Shown here: positions 1-6,173 of the stretch, in pieces | How positions within the stretch are numbered: position 1 is the first letter of the stretch | Layout: each line of letters begins with the position of its first letter | Made by a program: the position numbers and the translations under genes | Notes under the pieces: generated by a model | Database searches by the model: none | What the model saw: the letters and a program-made list of their open reading frames with translations, nothing else | What the model was told of the DNA's origin: nothing | Source: an uncultured Pseudobdellovibrionaceae bacterium | GTDB taxonomy: Bacteria; Bdellovibrionota; Bdellovibrionia; Bdellovibrionales; Bdellovibrionaceae | Length of the DNA: 6,173 bases | Direction: 5' to 3' | NCBI GenBank assembly: GCA_937900305.1 | Contig: CALCCV010000270.1 | Span: forward strand, 1 to 6,173

Positions 1-1
1 G

Positions 2-133
2 TTTCAATTGGAGGTGGATCACCGGCAGTCGTTATGGGCTGGTGGAGATCATCGGATCGAGAATTTGCAAGCGCTCTGTTCGGTTCACAATCAGTTCAAG
101 TATCGGCGGGAGACTGGGATTCGGTTTTGTTAA
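2..133 (+). CDS. HNH endonuclease, C-terminal fragment (5' end outside window)
   Basis: This is the last 43 codons of a gene that enters from the left edge and ends at TAA 131-133. The visible peptide carries the second half of an HNH nuclease fold: LEVDH (Asp6-His7 of the fragment), a Gly-Gly turn at 14-15, IENLQALC with Asn21 and Cys26, then the final HNQ with His29. This order (DH, GG, ENL, LC, H-N) is typical of the betabeta-alpha metal site of HNH enzymes, which cut DNA with a divalent metal. The Cys26 position suggests a structural zinc, whose partner cysteines would lie upstream. The N-terminal part, which would show whether this is a stand-alone nuclease, restriction enzyme or intron-associated enzyme, is missing. 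The gene converges on the glmU operon and ends 2 nt before a hairpin terminator. The fold assignment is fairly secure; the biological role is unknown. Confidence 0.8.
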   Translation, partial: FQLEVDHRQSLWAGGDHRIENLQALCSVHNQFKYRRETGIRFC

Positions 134-135
134 AA

Positions 136-165
136 AAAACACCAGGTGGGGGGACCTGGTGTTTT
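136..165. terminator. Bidirectional intrinsic terminator between convergent genes
   Basis: A perfect 12-bp stem (arms 136-147 and 154-165, AAAACACCAGGT and its complement) closes a six-base loop that is all G on the plus strand and all C on the minus strand. Read leftward, the stem ends in a run of eight T, which makes a textbook intrinsic terminator for the glmU-glmS-barrel operon, about 185 nt past its last stop codon. Read rightward, it begins 2 nt after the HNH stop codon and ends in four T followed by G, so it is weaker but probably also used by that gene. Confidence 0.88.
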
Positions 166-249
166 GGGGAATCGTTGGGGGGTACTGATTGATAGAGCAA
201 GGGTGGTGCCAGAGGTGAAAGGGCTTTGATGGTGGAGATGAGGACGTGG

Positions 250-300
250 GAATCAGAACTTGTTTCGTGTTGAAACGATTTTGATGAATTTTTCTGATTC
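250..300. repeat. Nested inverted repeat in the 3' untranslated region of the operon
   Basis: GAATCAGAA (250-258) and its exact complement TTCTGATTC (292-300) form a 9-bp inverted repeat. Inside it sits a smaller 5-bp hairpin, GTTTC (262-266) and GAAAC (272-276), with a 5-nt loop. There is no T-run after either arm, so it does not look like a terminator. It lies between the barrel gene stop codon and the operon terminator, so it would be transcribed leftward. The rest of 166-348 shows no convincing gene: the minus strand has no ATG there. The role of the repeat is unknown; it could be an mRNA-stabilising structure, a protein site or chance. Confidence 0.5.
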
Positions 301-348
301 TGAGGCAGTAGAGTTTTGACAGGGAGGCGCGATTTTTGGAACTATCGG

Positions 349-1086
349 TTAGAAATGGCTTCCGAATTTGACGGCGTAGCTAGCCTCGACAAACCGATTC
401 CATTCCAGAGCGAGGAAATATTTTTGGTAGTCGAAAGTGACTCCCCCTGTGGTTTGAAAACTAAATCTTTCGACATTGTTTCTCGAGCCGTCATTGGTGA
501 CTGGAGGTTCGGTGGTTGAAGTGAGGTCTCCTGCCGCGAATGTTCCGATGCTACGGGTTTGGCCAAAGCCACCGTAAATTTTGACATAAGGTAAGCTATA
601 TATTCCGTAGAGACTGAGTCCTAATGTGGTGGTGTAAAGCTGATTTTCAAAGTTACCACTGGACCCGTGAAAGACAACTGAAGCAGTGAAGGGCTTTTCT
701 TCGGACCGATAAAATCCCCAACGCAATTGTCCTCCGAAAACTCCCAGTGGGGCGTACTCTTGGAGAATCGTACAAAAAACGTACGTATCGATATCGTAAA
801 AAATCCCTTTTCCAAGATTGATCGTAGTGTAACGAAGAACGTCGGCATCCCCGCGCAATCCTCCACTGGATTGGATGCTGGTCATGGGAATAAATTCGCT
901 AGCGACCGAAAGCTCGACTCCTTCGTATCCACCCAAGGGATAGGGAGCCCCAATCACTTTCGCGGCCGAACCAAATCCCAAAATTTTTAGGACTTCTTCT
1001 TGTTCTCCGATCGTCAATAGCCGAGGTAAATATTTGGCTTCGGCCACTCCCGACAACAATAAAAGAAGCACCAAAATCGATTTCAT
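349..1086 (-). CDS. Predicted outer-membrane beta-barrel protein of unknown function
   Basis: The 245-residue product begins with a clear Sec signal peptide: MK, a leucine-rich core at about residues 4-11, and an AEA cleavage site with likely processing after Ala17. The mature part is rich in Gly, aromatic and alternating hydrophobic residues, with about eight or nine beta-strand-like stretches (for example around 56-66, 85-108, 117-127, 133-140, 150-163, 166-175, 207-219 and 222-232). It ends in Phe245, the C-terminal aromatic residue that the BAM machinery recognises in many outer-membrane proteins. An eight-stranded barrel is a reasonable guess. A Thr/Pro-rich stretch at about 187-205 may be a surface loop. 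There is one cysteine (Cys105). The ATG overlaps the glmS stop codon (ATGA, 1083-1086) and has no clear Shine-Dalgarno sequence, so translation is probably coupled to glmS. I do not recognise a named family. Localisation is inference from signal peptide, composition and C-terminus. Confidence 0.8.
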   Translation of the reverse strand: MKSILVLLLLLSGVAEAKYLPRLLTIGEQEEVLKILGFGSAAKVIGAPYPLGGYEGVELSVASEFIPMTSIQSSGGLRGDADVLRYTTINLGKGIFYDIDTYVFCTILQEYAPLGVFGGQLRWGFYRSEEKPFTASVVFHGSSGNFENQLYTTTLGLSLYGIYSLPYVKIYGGFGQTRSIGTFAAGDLTSTTEPPVTNDGSRNNVERFSFQTTGGVTFDYQKYFLALEWNRFVEASYAVKFGSHF

Positions 1087-2918
1087 TCGACAGTCACGGA
1101 CTTTGCTAAATTGCGAGGCTGATCCACGTCATATCCAAATGAGTGCGCCATGTGATAAGCCAAAAGCTGAATGGGAATCGTCGCCAATATCGGATTCAGT
1201 GCCCAGTGCGAAGCCGGAATGGCCAAATAGGCATCAGAGACATCTCGCAAACGCGTATTTTCACCCGTGCCTAGAGCAATCACCTTTGCGCCACGGGCTC
1301 GCGCCTCCTCAAGATTGCTGACCGTTTTTTCATAGAGCTCGTCACTAGGTGCAATCATGACGACGGCCATGCGCTCGTCAATGAGCGCGAGCGGACCATG
1401 CTTCATTTCGCCAGCAGCGTACCCTTCCGCGTGAAGATATGCCAATTCTTTGAGTTTCAATGCCCCCTCTAGGGCAATTGGATAGGAAACTCCCCGGCCC
1501 ATAAATAGAAACCCTTTGAATTGATGAAATCCGCGAGCTGCATTTTCGAAATATTTGTCGTGCGTGAGAACCAGATCCACTTGCGCCGGCAAAGCCATCA
1601 AGGCCGCCATCAACTCAGTCTCAGCCGCGCGAGACAAAGTTTCACGAACTTTCGCCACCTGCGAGGCAAACAACAAAAGATTGAGTAGCGTCGCCGTAAA
1701 CGCCTTCGTAGAAGCCACTCCGATTTCTGGACCGCAGTTCATCGGAATGGACAACGAAGACTCGCGTGCGATCGTTGAGTTTTTTACGTTGCAGATGCTG
1801 ATGACTTCGAGTCCATTTTGACGAACAAGCCGAAGAGCTGCGAGCGTATCTGCAGTTTCGCCACTTTGAGAGATGACCATAACGACGGTCTTTTTATTAA
1901 ACACTGGTTCGCGATAACGAAATTCGCTGGCGATATCCACTTCTGTAGGCAGTCGGGCCAGACGCTCAAAAAGATATTTGCCGTAAGTGGCCGCGTAAAA
2001 ACTGGTGCCACAAGCCACAATACGGAGATCCGTTGCGCCGGCAAAAATTGTTTTTAATTTGTCGTCGTATTCAGTGGGCGTAATGATCTCTTGGCGCTCT
2101 TTGTTGGTTAAGAGCTCGAGGCTGACAGCTAGGGTCCGGGGTTGTTCGAAGATTTCTTTCAGCATGAAGTAAGGGAAACCCTGCTTTTCAACCATTTCGG
2201 CATCCCAATTCAATTCGACGAAATCACGATCCACGGGTTTTCCAGTTTCAGAAAAAATCTGGATAGAGTCTTTTTTGATCACCGCAACTTCCTGGTCCTC
2301 GAGGTAGATAAACTTCTGGGTGTAGGCAATCAATGCTTGCACATCGCTCGCGACAAAGTTTTCATCTCGTCCATGGCCAATCACCAAGGGCGGGCCTTCC
2401 TTGAAAGCTACGATTTCATCTGGGCTTTGTTCCCAGGTGGCCAGAACGGCATAGGCTCCCCGAAGCTTACCTAAAACTCTCTCGACGGCCGTGCGGAGAT
2501 CTTGAGTCTGTTGAACTTGATCAGAAATTAAATGCGCAATGAGCTCTGAATCTGTTTGCGATTCGATGGTGCTGCCGCTTTGAATTAAATCACGGCGAAT
2601 GTCTTGAAAATTTTCAATGATGCCATTGTGAACGATGCTGACGCCATTCACCTGATGGGGATGCGCATTGATTTCGGATGGCACTCCGTGCGTAGCCCAA
2701 CGGGTGTGTCCGATCCCGGTGTGACCGTTGAAAGGCTCGTGGGCCAATTTGTCTTCCAAGGCTTTGAGTTTTCCCAAAGCACGAACTCGCTTAGTATGAC
2801 CATCATGCAAGATGGCGACGCCTGCGCTGTCGTAACCCCGATATTCCAATTTCTTCAGGCCACCCAAAATTACATCTTTGGGATTTCGAGCGCCGAGATA
2901 ACCTACGATGCCACACAT
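1083..2918 (-). CDS. glmS: Glutamine-fructose-6-phosphate aminotransferase (isomerizing)
   Basis: GlmS converts fructose-6-phosphate and glutamine to glucosamine-6-phosphate and glutamate in the cytoplasm, the first committed step to UDP-GlcNAc. The 611-residue protein has the usual length. The N-terminal class II glutaminase domain (about 2-220) starts MCGIVGYLG, with Cys2 as the nucleophile after Met removal, and carries HTRWATHG (71-78), HNG (97-99) and TDSE (122-125). Two SIS sugar-phosphate domains follow: the first at about 290-425 with CGTS (303-306) and SQSGET (350-355), the second at about 460-600. Residues matching the E. coli isomerase site are Lys488, Glu491, His507 and Lys606. 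The C-terminus DQPRNLAKSVTVE is the family signature. GGAGA at 2925-2929 lies 6 nt before the ATG. It starts 15 nt after glmU, which leaves no room for a glmS ribozyme or leader, so control probably acts through the glmU promoter or post-transcriptionally. All key residues are present. Confidence 0.99.
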   Translation of the reverse strand: MCGIVGYLGARNPKDVILGGLKKLEYRGYDSAGVAILHDGHTKRVRALGKLKALEDKLAHEPFNGHTGIGHTRWATHGVPSEINAHPHQVNGVSIVHNGIIENFQDIRRDLIQSGSTIESQTDSELIAHLISDQVQQTQDLRTAVERVLGKLRGAYAVLATWEQSPDEIVAFKEGPPLVIGHGRDENFVASDVQALIAYTQKFIYLEDQEVAVIKKDSIQIFSETGKPVDRDFVELNWDAEMVEKQGFPYFMLKEIFEQPRTLAVSLELLTNKERQEIITPTEYDDKLKTIFAGATDLRIVACGTSFYAATYGKYLFERLARLPTEVDIASEFRYREPVFNKKTVVMVISQSGETADTLAALRLVRQNGLEVISICNVKNSTIARESSLSIPMNCGPEIGVASTKAFTATLLNLLLFASQVAKVRETLSRAAETELMAALMALPAQVDLVLTHDKYFENAARGFHQFKGFLFMGRGVSYPIALEGALKLKELAYLHAEGYAAGEMKHGPLALIDERMAVVMIAPSDELYEKTVSNLEEARARGAKVIALGTGENTRLRDVSDAYLAIPASHWALNPILATIPIQLLAYHMAHSFGYDVDQPRNLAKSVTVE

Positions 2919-2924
2919 TCCATA

Positions 2925-2929
2925 TCTCC
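2925..2929 (-). promoter_or_regulatory. Ribosome binding site of glmS
   Basis: GGAGA on the minus strand, 6 nt before the glmS ATG, inside the 15-nt gap after the glmU stop codon. It fixes the start at 2918, which also places the catalytic cysteine at position 2. Confidence 0.75.
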
Positions 2930-2933
2930 GTTC

Positions 2934-4448
2934 TCAGTTTTTATTGGCGTTAGGCACTGCCGTCAAAATTTGTGAATCCGATTTTGATTCACTGGCCTCG
3001 GCCATCAACTCTTTATTAGCGACATAGTTTTCTTTATTTACCTGTCGCCCGCGAGCCACGGCGAGAGCCAGCGCAGGTACGTCCTGGGTGATAGTTGAAC
3101 CCGACGCGATGATCGCGCCATCTCCAATCACAACCGGAGCAACGAATTGAGTGTCACTGCCGACGAAAACATCGTTGCCAATCGTGGTTTTATATTTTTT
3201 GCGATCCACAGCGTAGTTGCAAGTGATGGTGCCGCAACCAATATTTACGTTTTCGCCGATCTCGGCGTCACCAAGATAAGTCAGATGATTGGCCTTCGAA
3301 CCTTTGCCCATCTGAACTTTCTTAAGCTCCACAAAGTTTCCAATGTGAACGTCGGCCGACAAGATAGTGTCGGGTCGAAGTCGCGCGTAGGGACCGATGC
3401 GCCCATTTGTTCCGACGATGCAGGACTCGAGGTAACTGCCGGCTTTGATCTGGCAACTATCGCCGACCATGGACTCAGATAAAAATACGTTAGGCTCTAC
3501 GACACAAAAGCGCCCCACCTGAGTGGTCCCCCGCATGAATACATTTGGATAAATCACAGATCCCGAGCCAATGCTCACCGTCTCTTCAATGTAGCAACTG
3601 CGCGGTTCGATGAAGACCACTCCATTTTCCATCAGGGATGCAATTTTACGTTGATAAATTTTGCGAGTGCACAGCGCCAACTCCGCCTGCGTATTCACCC
3701 CACGCGCGACCCGAGCTTTCGCCGAGATGGCTTGCACTTTTCGTTTGGCGTCGAGGGCCAATGAAATCAAATCCGTTAGATAATATTCTTTTTGAGCATT
3801 GTGTGAAGAAACGGTGGGCAAAAGATCTCGAAAAATTTCAACTTTGCCGATGTAGGTCCCCGTGTTGACTTCGCGAATTTTCAAAGTTTCACTCGACGCA
3901 TCTTTCACTTCGACGATCGCCCGGAGCTCACCGTGATGCCGAACAATTCGACCAAACGATGCGGGCTCGTCAAGAACGGCGGAGACCACGGCTAAATCAC
4001 AGCGCAGATCTTTGTATTCACCAACAATGGCCTTAAGGTCTTCAGACGTGGTGAGGGGATGGTCGCCATTTAAAATTAAAAGATCCCCTTCAATCGAATC
4101 GAGATCGGCTTGCAGAACCGCATGGCCAGTTCCCTTCTGTTCCTTTTGCTCGTGTATCGTGCACCCGAGTCCCGTCACCACGGGACCAATCAGGTCTTTG
4201 CCGTAACCAAGCACCACTCGGATTTCATCAACTCCTAGACCGCGCACAGTTTTGATCACTCGCTCAATCATGGGTCGCCCCGCAACAGGGTGCAAAACTT
4301 TTGGCAGCGGCGACTTCATTCTCGTGCCGTGGCCAGCCGCCAAAATTACGGCTGTGAGGCGTCGTTTCTCGCCTTCGCCCGATTTCGAACCGGAGGAATT
4401 GGCGGCTTGAGAGGATTTTAATTTTGGACCTGTGGCCTGCGTTGACAT
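2934..4448 (-). CDS. glmU: Bifunctional GlcN-1-P acetyltransferase / GlcNAc-1-P uridylyltransferase
   Basis: GlmU acetylates glucosamine-1-phosphate with acetyl-CoA and then joins the product to UTP, giving UDP-GlcNAc for peptidoglycan and lipopolysaccharide. With the start at 4448 the protein has 504 residues, against about 456 in E. coli. The nucleotidyltransferase domain (about 31-255) shows LAAGHGTRMKS (36-46) with Arg43, PKVLH with Lys50, KGTGHA (105-110), the metal-site Asp129 in NGDHP, and Asn252. The left-handed beta-helix (about 280-470) has hexapeptide repeats, Arg358, Lys376, catalytic His388 in NHLTYLGDAEIG, Tyr391, Asn402 and Asn411-Tyr412. The extra length is a 30-residue Ser/Lys/Gly-rich N-terminal extension and a polar C-terminal tail. 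The usual NYDG is NYAV, with one extra residue before Lys418. The longer reading frame from 4478 lacks a ribosome site and starts in the likely promoter; GGGAG lies 8 nt before 4448, and there is no start codon between there and the first conserved strand. Confidence 0.98.
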   Translation of the reverse strand: MSTQATGPKLKSSQAANSSGSKSGEGEKRRLTAVILAAGHGTRMKSPLPKVLHPVAGRPMIERVIKTVRGLGVDEIRVVLGYGKDLIGPVVTGLGCTIHEQKEQKGTGHAVLQADLDSIEGDLLILNGDHPLTTSEDLKAIVGEYKDLRCDLAVVSAVLDEPASFGRIVRHHGELRAIVEVKDASSETLKIREVNTGTYIGKVEIFRDLLPTVSSHNAQKEYYLTDLISLALDAKRKVQAISAKARVARGVNTQAELALCTRKIYQRKIASLMENGVVFIEPRSCYIEETVSIGSGSVIYPNVFMRGTTQVGRFCVVEPNVFLSESMVGDSCQIKAGSYLESCIVGTNGRIGPYARLRPDTILSADVHIGNFVELKKVQMGKGSKANHLTYLGDAEIGENVNIGCGTITCNYAVDRKKYKTTIGNDVFVGSDTQFVAPVVIGDGAIIASGSTITQDVPALALAVARGRQVNKENYVANKELMAEASESKSDSQILTAVPNANKN

Positions 4449-4456
4449 GCGGGTAT

Positions 4457-4461
4457 CTCCC
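4457..4461 (-). promoter_or_regulatory. Ribosome binding site that decides the glmU start
   Basis: GGGAG on the minus strand, 8 nt before the ATG at 4446-4448. The in-frame ATG 30 nt further upstream (4476-4478) has no comparable site, so this element favours the shorter product. Confidence 0.65.
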
Positions 4462-4477
4462 AGTGAGTGAACTTGCA

Positions 4478-4505
4478 TCTATATTGATTGCAAGCGCAAC
4501 CGCAA
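4478..4505 (-). promoter_or_regulatory. Candidate sigma-70-type promoter of the glmU-glmS operon
   Basis: On the minus strand, TTGCGG (4500-4505) as a -35 box and TATAGA (4478-4483) as a -10 box are separated by 16 nt. Transcription would start around 4470, leaving a leader of roughly 20-25 nt that contains the GGGAG ribosome site of glmU. The region lies in the 135-nt divergent gap with the kinase gene. The match is by eye to the housekeeping consensus and has not been tested; the repeated TTGC units nearby allow other alignments. Confidence 0.4.
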
Positions 4506-4583
4506 GGGAAGTTTAAACTTTGCGTTAAGACTCTCTCAAAGAATTTTCGACGAAAAATCCTCAGTACCTGTAAGATAAATGTC

Positions 4584-6173
4584 ATGGTTTTTACTCCGCT
4601 GCTGCCTCCGCCATTTCATTTTTCGTCCGCTGAAGAACTTCAGGTGATGATGGCGTTAACGAGCCCGCCAAACTGGGCCTTCCCTTGGCGCGAAATTCAT
4701 GCGACGGCAAACGACTTGGCCCATTGGGAAGCTGAAAAATTCAGCCTGTTGTGTTTGGTTTCGCTGAGCCTCCTGCGCGATCCTGAGTGGCGACGGGCGT
4801 TGGCGCACTGGCGATTTGAAATCGTGATCTATACAGACACAAAAGAAACAGCAGATTTCGCGGAAGTCGATTTTGGCGGACTGACAATTCTGGGCTTCAT
4901 TTCAGATCTGAAATCTCCGAAACTGGAAGAAATTTTTTGGTCATTTTTAGCTCGCGCCCGGTCCCAGCGCGAGAAAAGAGATTTATTCCAAGCGCTTGCC
5001 GAAAAAAATAAAGAAGAACCTCGCCAGCGAAAACTGCATCATCTCTATGAACGCAAAGCAAAGGCCCTCGTCGAACAAAGGGAAAAGCTTTTCCTGACCA
5101 GTCAAAAACTCGAAATCGCCAACGAATTTTTGCGCTCCATTCAGTCGGTGCAGTTTTTTGAAGAACTCGAAAGCAAAGTGCAAGATCATCTCGGGCGCCT
5201 TCTCAATTTAGGATGGGTGCGGATCATTCCAAAAATTCGGGTCGAAGAATTTTATGCACAGGTCTCGCGGCAAGCTTTCTCAATTTATGGTGTCGACCTC
5301 AATGATCTGGGTGAAGTTCCTTATCACTTGGTATTAGTAAAAACTCTGACCGAAAAATGGCGGCCATCTGAAAAACGCCTTATCGAACGCCTTGCAAAAT
5401 CCGTGGCCATTGTCATTCAAAGGCTGGATCACTCACAAAAAATTCTCGACATCAAAGATCAATGGCAACGCACTTTTGACTCGATCAAACACCCCATCTT
5501 ACTGATCGACCAAAACTATCGCGTTATTCAAGCGAACAAAGTGGTTCGACAGCGGATGGTGCATCGAGGTCCCCGCTGTCACGAAATCCTTTTTGATCGG
5601 GACTCACCTTGTGTGAACTGTCAGCTCGGCCAAACGTTTTCCCTGACCCAGGAAAAAAACTTTCGGGTCGTTGGCTCGCAACTCAAGGATTCGCAGACTC
5701 GCCGACCCATCTACGTTCACATTTATCAGGATGTTTCCGAGCAGCGCGATTTGGAGCGAAAAATTGTTGATTCGCAAAAAGAGGCTGAACTCGGGATGAT
5801 CTGTTCAAGCATCGCGCACGAAGTGAATAATCCCATCGGGGGGATTATGTCATTTTGCCACGTGATCAAAATGGATTTGGCGCCCGAAAGTGATTTGTAC
5901 CAAGACATTGAACAGATTGAAAAGGCCGCTCGCAAGTGTCGAGATATGGTGGAAAACCTTCTGACCATTTCTCGCTCTGAGCACCAAGAGGAATTCATCA
6001 CTCTCTCGCTGAAAGAGCTGCTCGAGCAATCCTTGCGAGTTGCACATCTGGAAACGCGAAAAAAAGGATTCCAACTCAAAGTATCTCCACTTTCGACACA
6101 CGCAATTTGTGTCGGTCAAAAGTCTTCTTTTATGAGAGCGATCGTCAGCGTGCTATTTTTCTTCAGCAGCGTC
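4584..6173 (+). CDS. Cytoplasmic sensor histidine kinase (GAF-like, PAS, HisKA), 3' end outside window
   Basis: The frame is open for 530 codons from ATG 4584 to the right edge. No signal peptide or membrane segment is visible, so this is a soluble sensor. In order: residues 1-125 resemble the alpha/beta pattern of a receiver domain without its acidic pocket (my inference); 126-185 is charged and probably coiled coil; about 186-285 ends like a GAF domain (WRPSEKRLIERLAKSVAIV); about 292-388 is a PAS domain (SIKHPILLIDQNYRVIQAN) with Cys332, Cys343 and Cys346; about 397-470 is the HisKA dimerisation domain with the H-box IAHEVNNPIGGI, phospho-acceptor His412. The ATP-binding domain begins near 475; the segment at the N-box position (516-530) lacks the usual asparagines. 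The start has no good Shine-Dalgarno; Met22 or Met23 are alternatives. The gene diverges from glmU, and no partner response regulator is visible. It should pass phosphate to a response regulator if the ATP site is functional. Confidence 0.9.
   Translation, partial: MVFTPLLPPPFHFSSAEELQVMMALTSPPNWAFPWREIHATANDLAHWEAEKFSLLCLVSLSLLRDPEWRRALAHWRFEIVIYTDTKETADFAEVDFGGLTILGFISDLKSPKLEEIFWSFLARARSQREKRDLFQALAEKNKEEPRQRKLHHLYERKAKALVEQREKLFLTSQKLEIANEFLRSIQSVQFFEELESKVQDHLGRLLNLGWVRIIPKIRVEEFYAQVSRQAFSIYGVDLNDLGEVPYHLVLVKTLTEKWRPSEKRLIERLAKSVAIVIQRLDHSQKILDIKDQWQRTFDSIKHPILLIDQNYRVIQANKVVRQRMVHRGPRCHEILFDRDSPCVNCQLGQTFSLTQEKNFRVVGSQLKDSQTRRPIYVHIYQDVSEQRDLERKIVDSQKEAELGMICSSIAHEVNNPIGGIMSFCHVIKMDLAPESDLYQDIEQIEKAARKCRDMVENLLTISRSEHQEEFITLSLKELLEQSLRVAHLETRKKGFQLKVSPLSTHAICVGQKSSFMRAIVSVLFFFSSV

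Noticed and set aside
1..192. A second plus-strand frame open from base 1 to a stop at 190-192
   Set aside because: It runs through the hairpin terminator, overlaps the HNH frame and shows no recognisable motif, while the HNH frame has clear catalytic residues and stops just before the hairpin.
2919..2933. A glmS ribozyme or riboswitch upstream of glmS
   Set aside because: Only 15 nt separate glmU from glmS, far too short, and the ribozyme is known mainly from Gram-positive bacteria.
2604..2975. Plus-strand 123-codon frame opposite the start of glmS
   Set aside because: It is antisense to the conserved glutaminase domain and the glmU-glmS junction, with no recognisable domain.
4449..4478. 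Longer glmU product starting at the ATG 4476-4478
   Set aside because: No ribosome site precedes it, it overlaps the likely -10 box, and the next in-frame ATG has GGGAG at good spacing.
5726..6119. Two minus-strand open frames of 117 and 89 codons inside the kinase gene
   Set aside because: They lie opposite the strongly supported HisKA region, have no motifs or ribosome sites, and read as antisense shadows.
1..6173. CRISPR array, tRNA, rRNA or insertion sequence
   Set aside because: Reading both strands I saw no regularly spaced repeats, no tRNA-like cloverleaf, no rRNA-like stretch and no transposase or terminal inverted repeats.

Overview
The window looks like ordinary chromosomal DNA from a Gram-negative bacterium of moderate G+C. 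The combination of an envelope-precursor operon, a predicted outer-membrane barrel, a soluble multi-domain histidine kinase and an HNH nuclease tail suggests a Bdellovibrio-like or other deltaproteobacterial-grade lineage. That taxonomic guess is inference from gene style; no 16S or other marker gene is present.

Layout, left to right. Positions 2-133 (+) hold the C-terminal end of an HNH endonuclease cut by the window edge. A strong hairpin at 136-165 follows at once and can end transcription from both sides. Positions 166-348 contain no gene, but a nested inverted repeat lies at 250-300. A three-gene leftward operon then fills 349-4448 on the minus strand. In transcription order it is glmU (4448-2934), glmS (2918-1083) and a signal-peptide-bearing predicted outer-membrane beta-barrel protein (1086-349). 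The gap between glmU and glmS is 15 nt, and glmS overlaps the barrel gene by 4 nt (ATGA). A 135-nt divergent intergenic region (4449-4583) carries a likely glmU promoter. From 4584 to the right edge runs the first 530 codons of a cytoplasmic sensor histidine kinase on the plus strand, cut by the window end.

GlmS makes glucosamine-6-phosphate from fructose-6-phosphate and glutamine. After isomerisation by GlmM (not in the window), GlmU acetylates and uridylylates the product to UDP-GlcNAc, the precursor of peptidoglycan and lipopolysaccharide. The third gene probably supplies an envelope protein of unknown role that is co-translated with glmS.

Nothing here is convincingly a new system. The points most worth checking are in the kinase: an N-terminal region that resembles a receiver domain without its acidic pocket, a cysteine cluster in the PAS domain, and a segment at the N-box position that lacks the expected asparagines. 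GlmU is also unusual, with a 30-residue hydrophilic N-terminal extension and an altered CNYDG motif.
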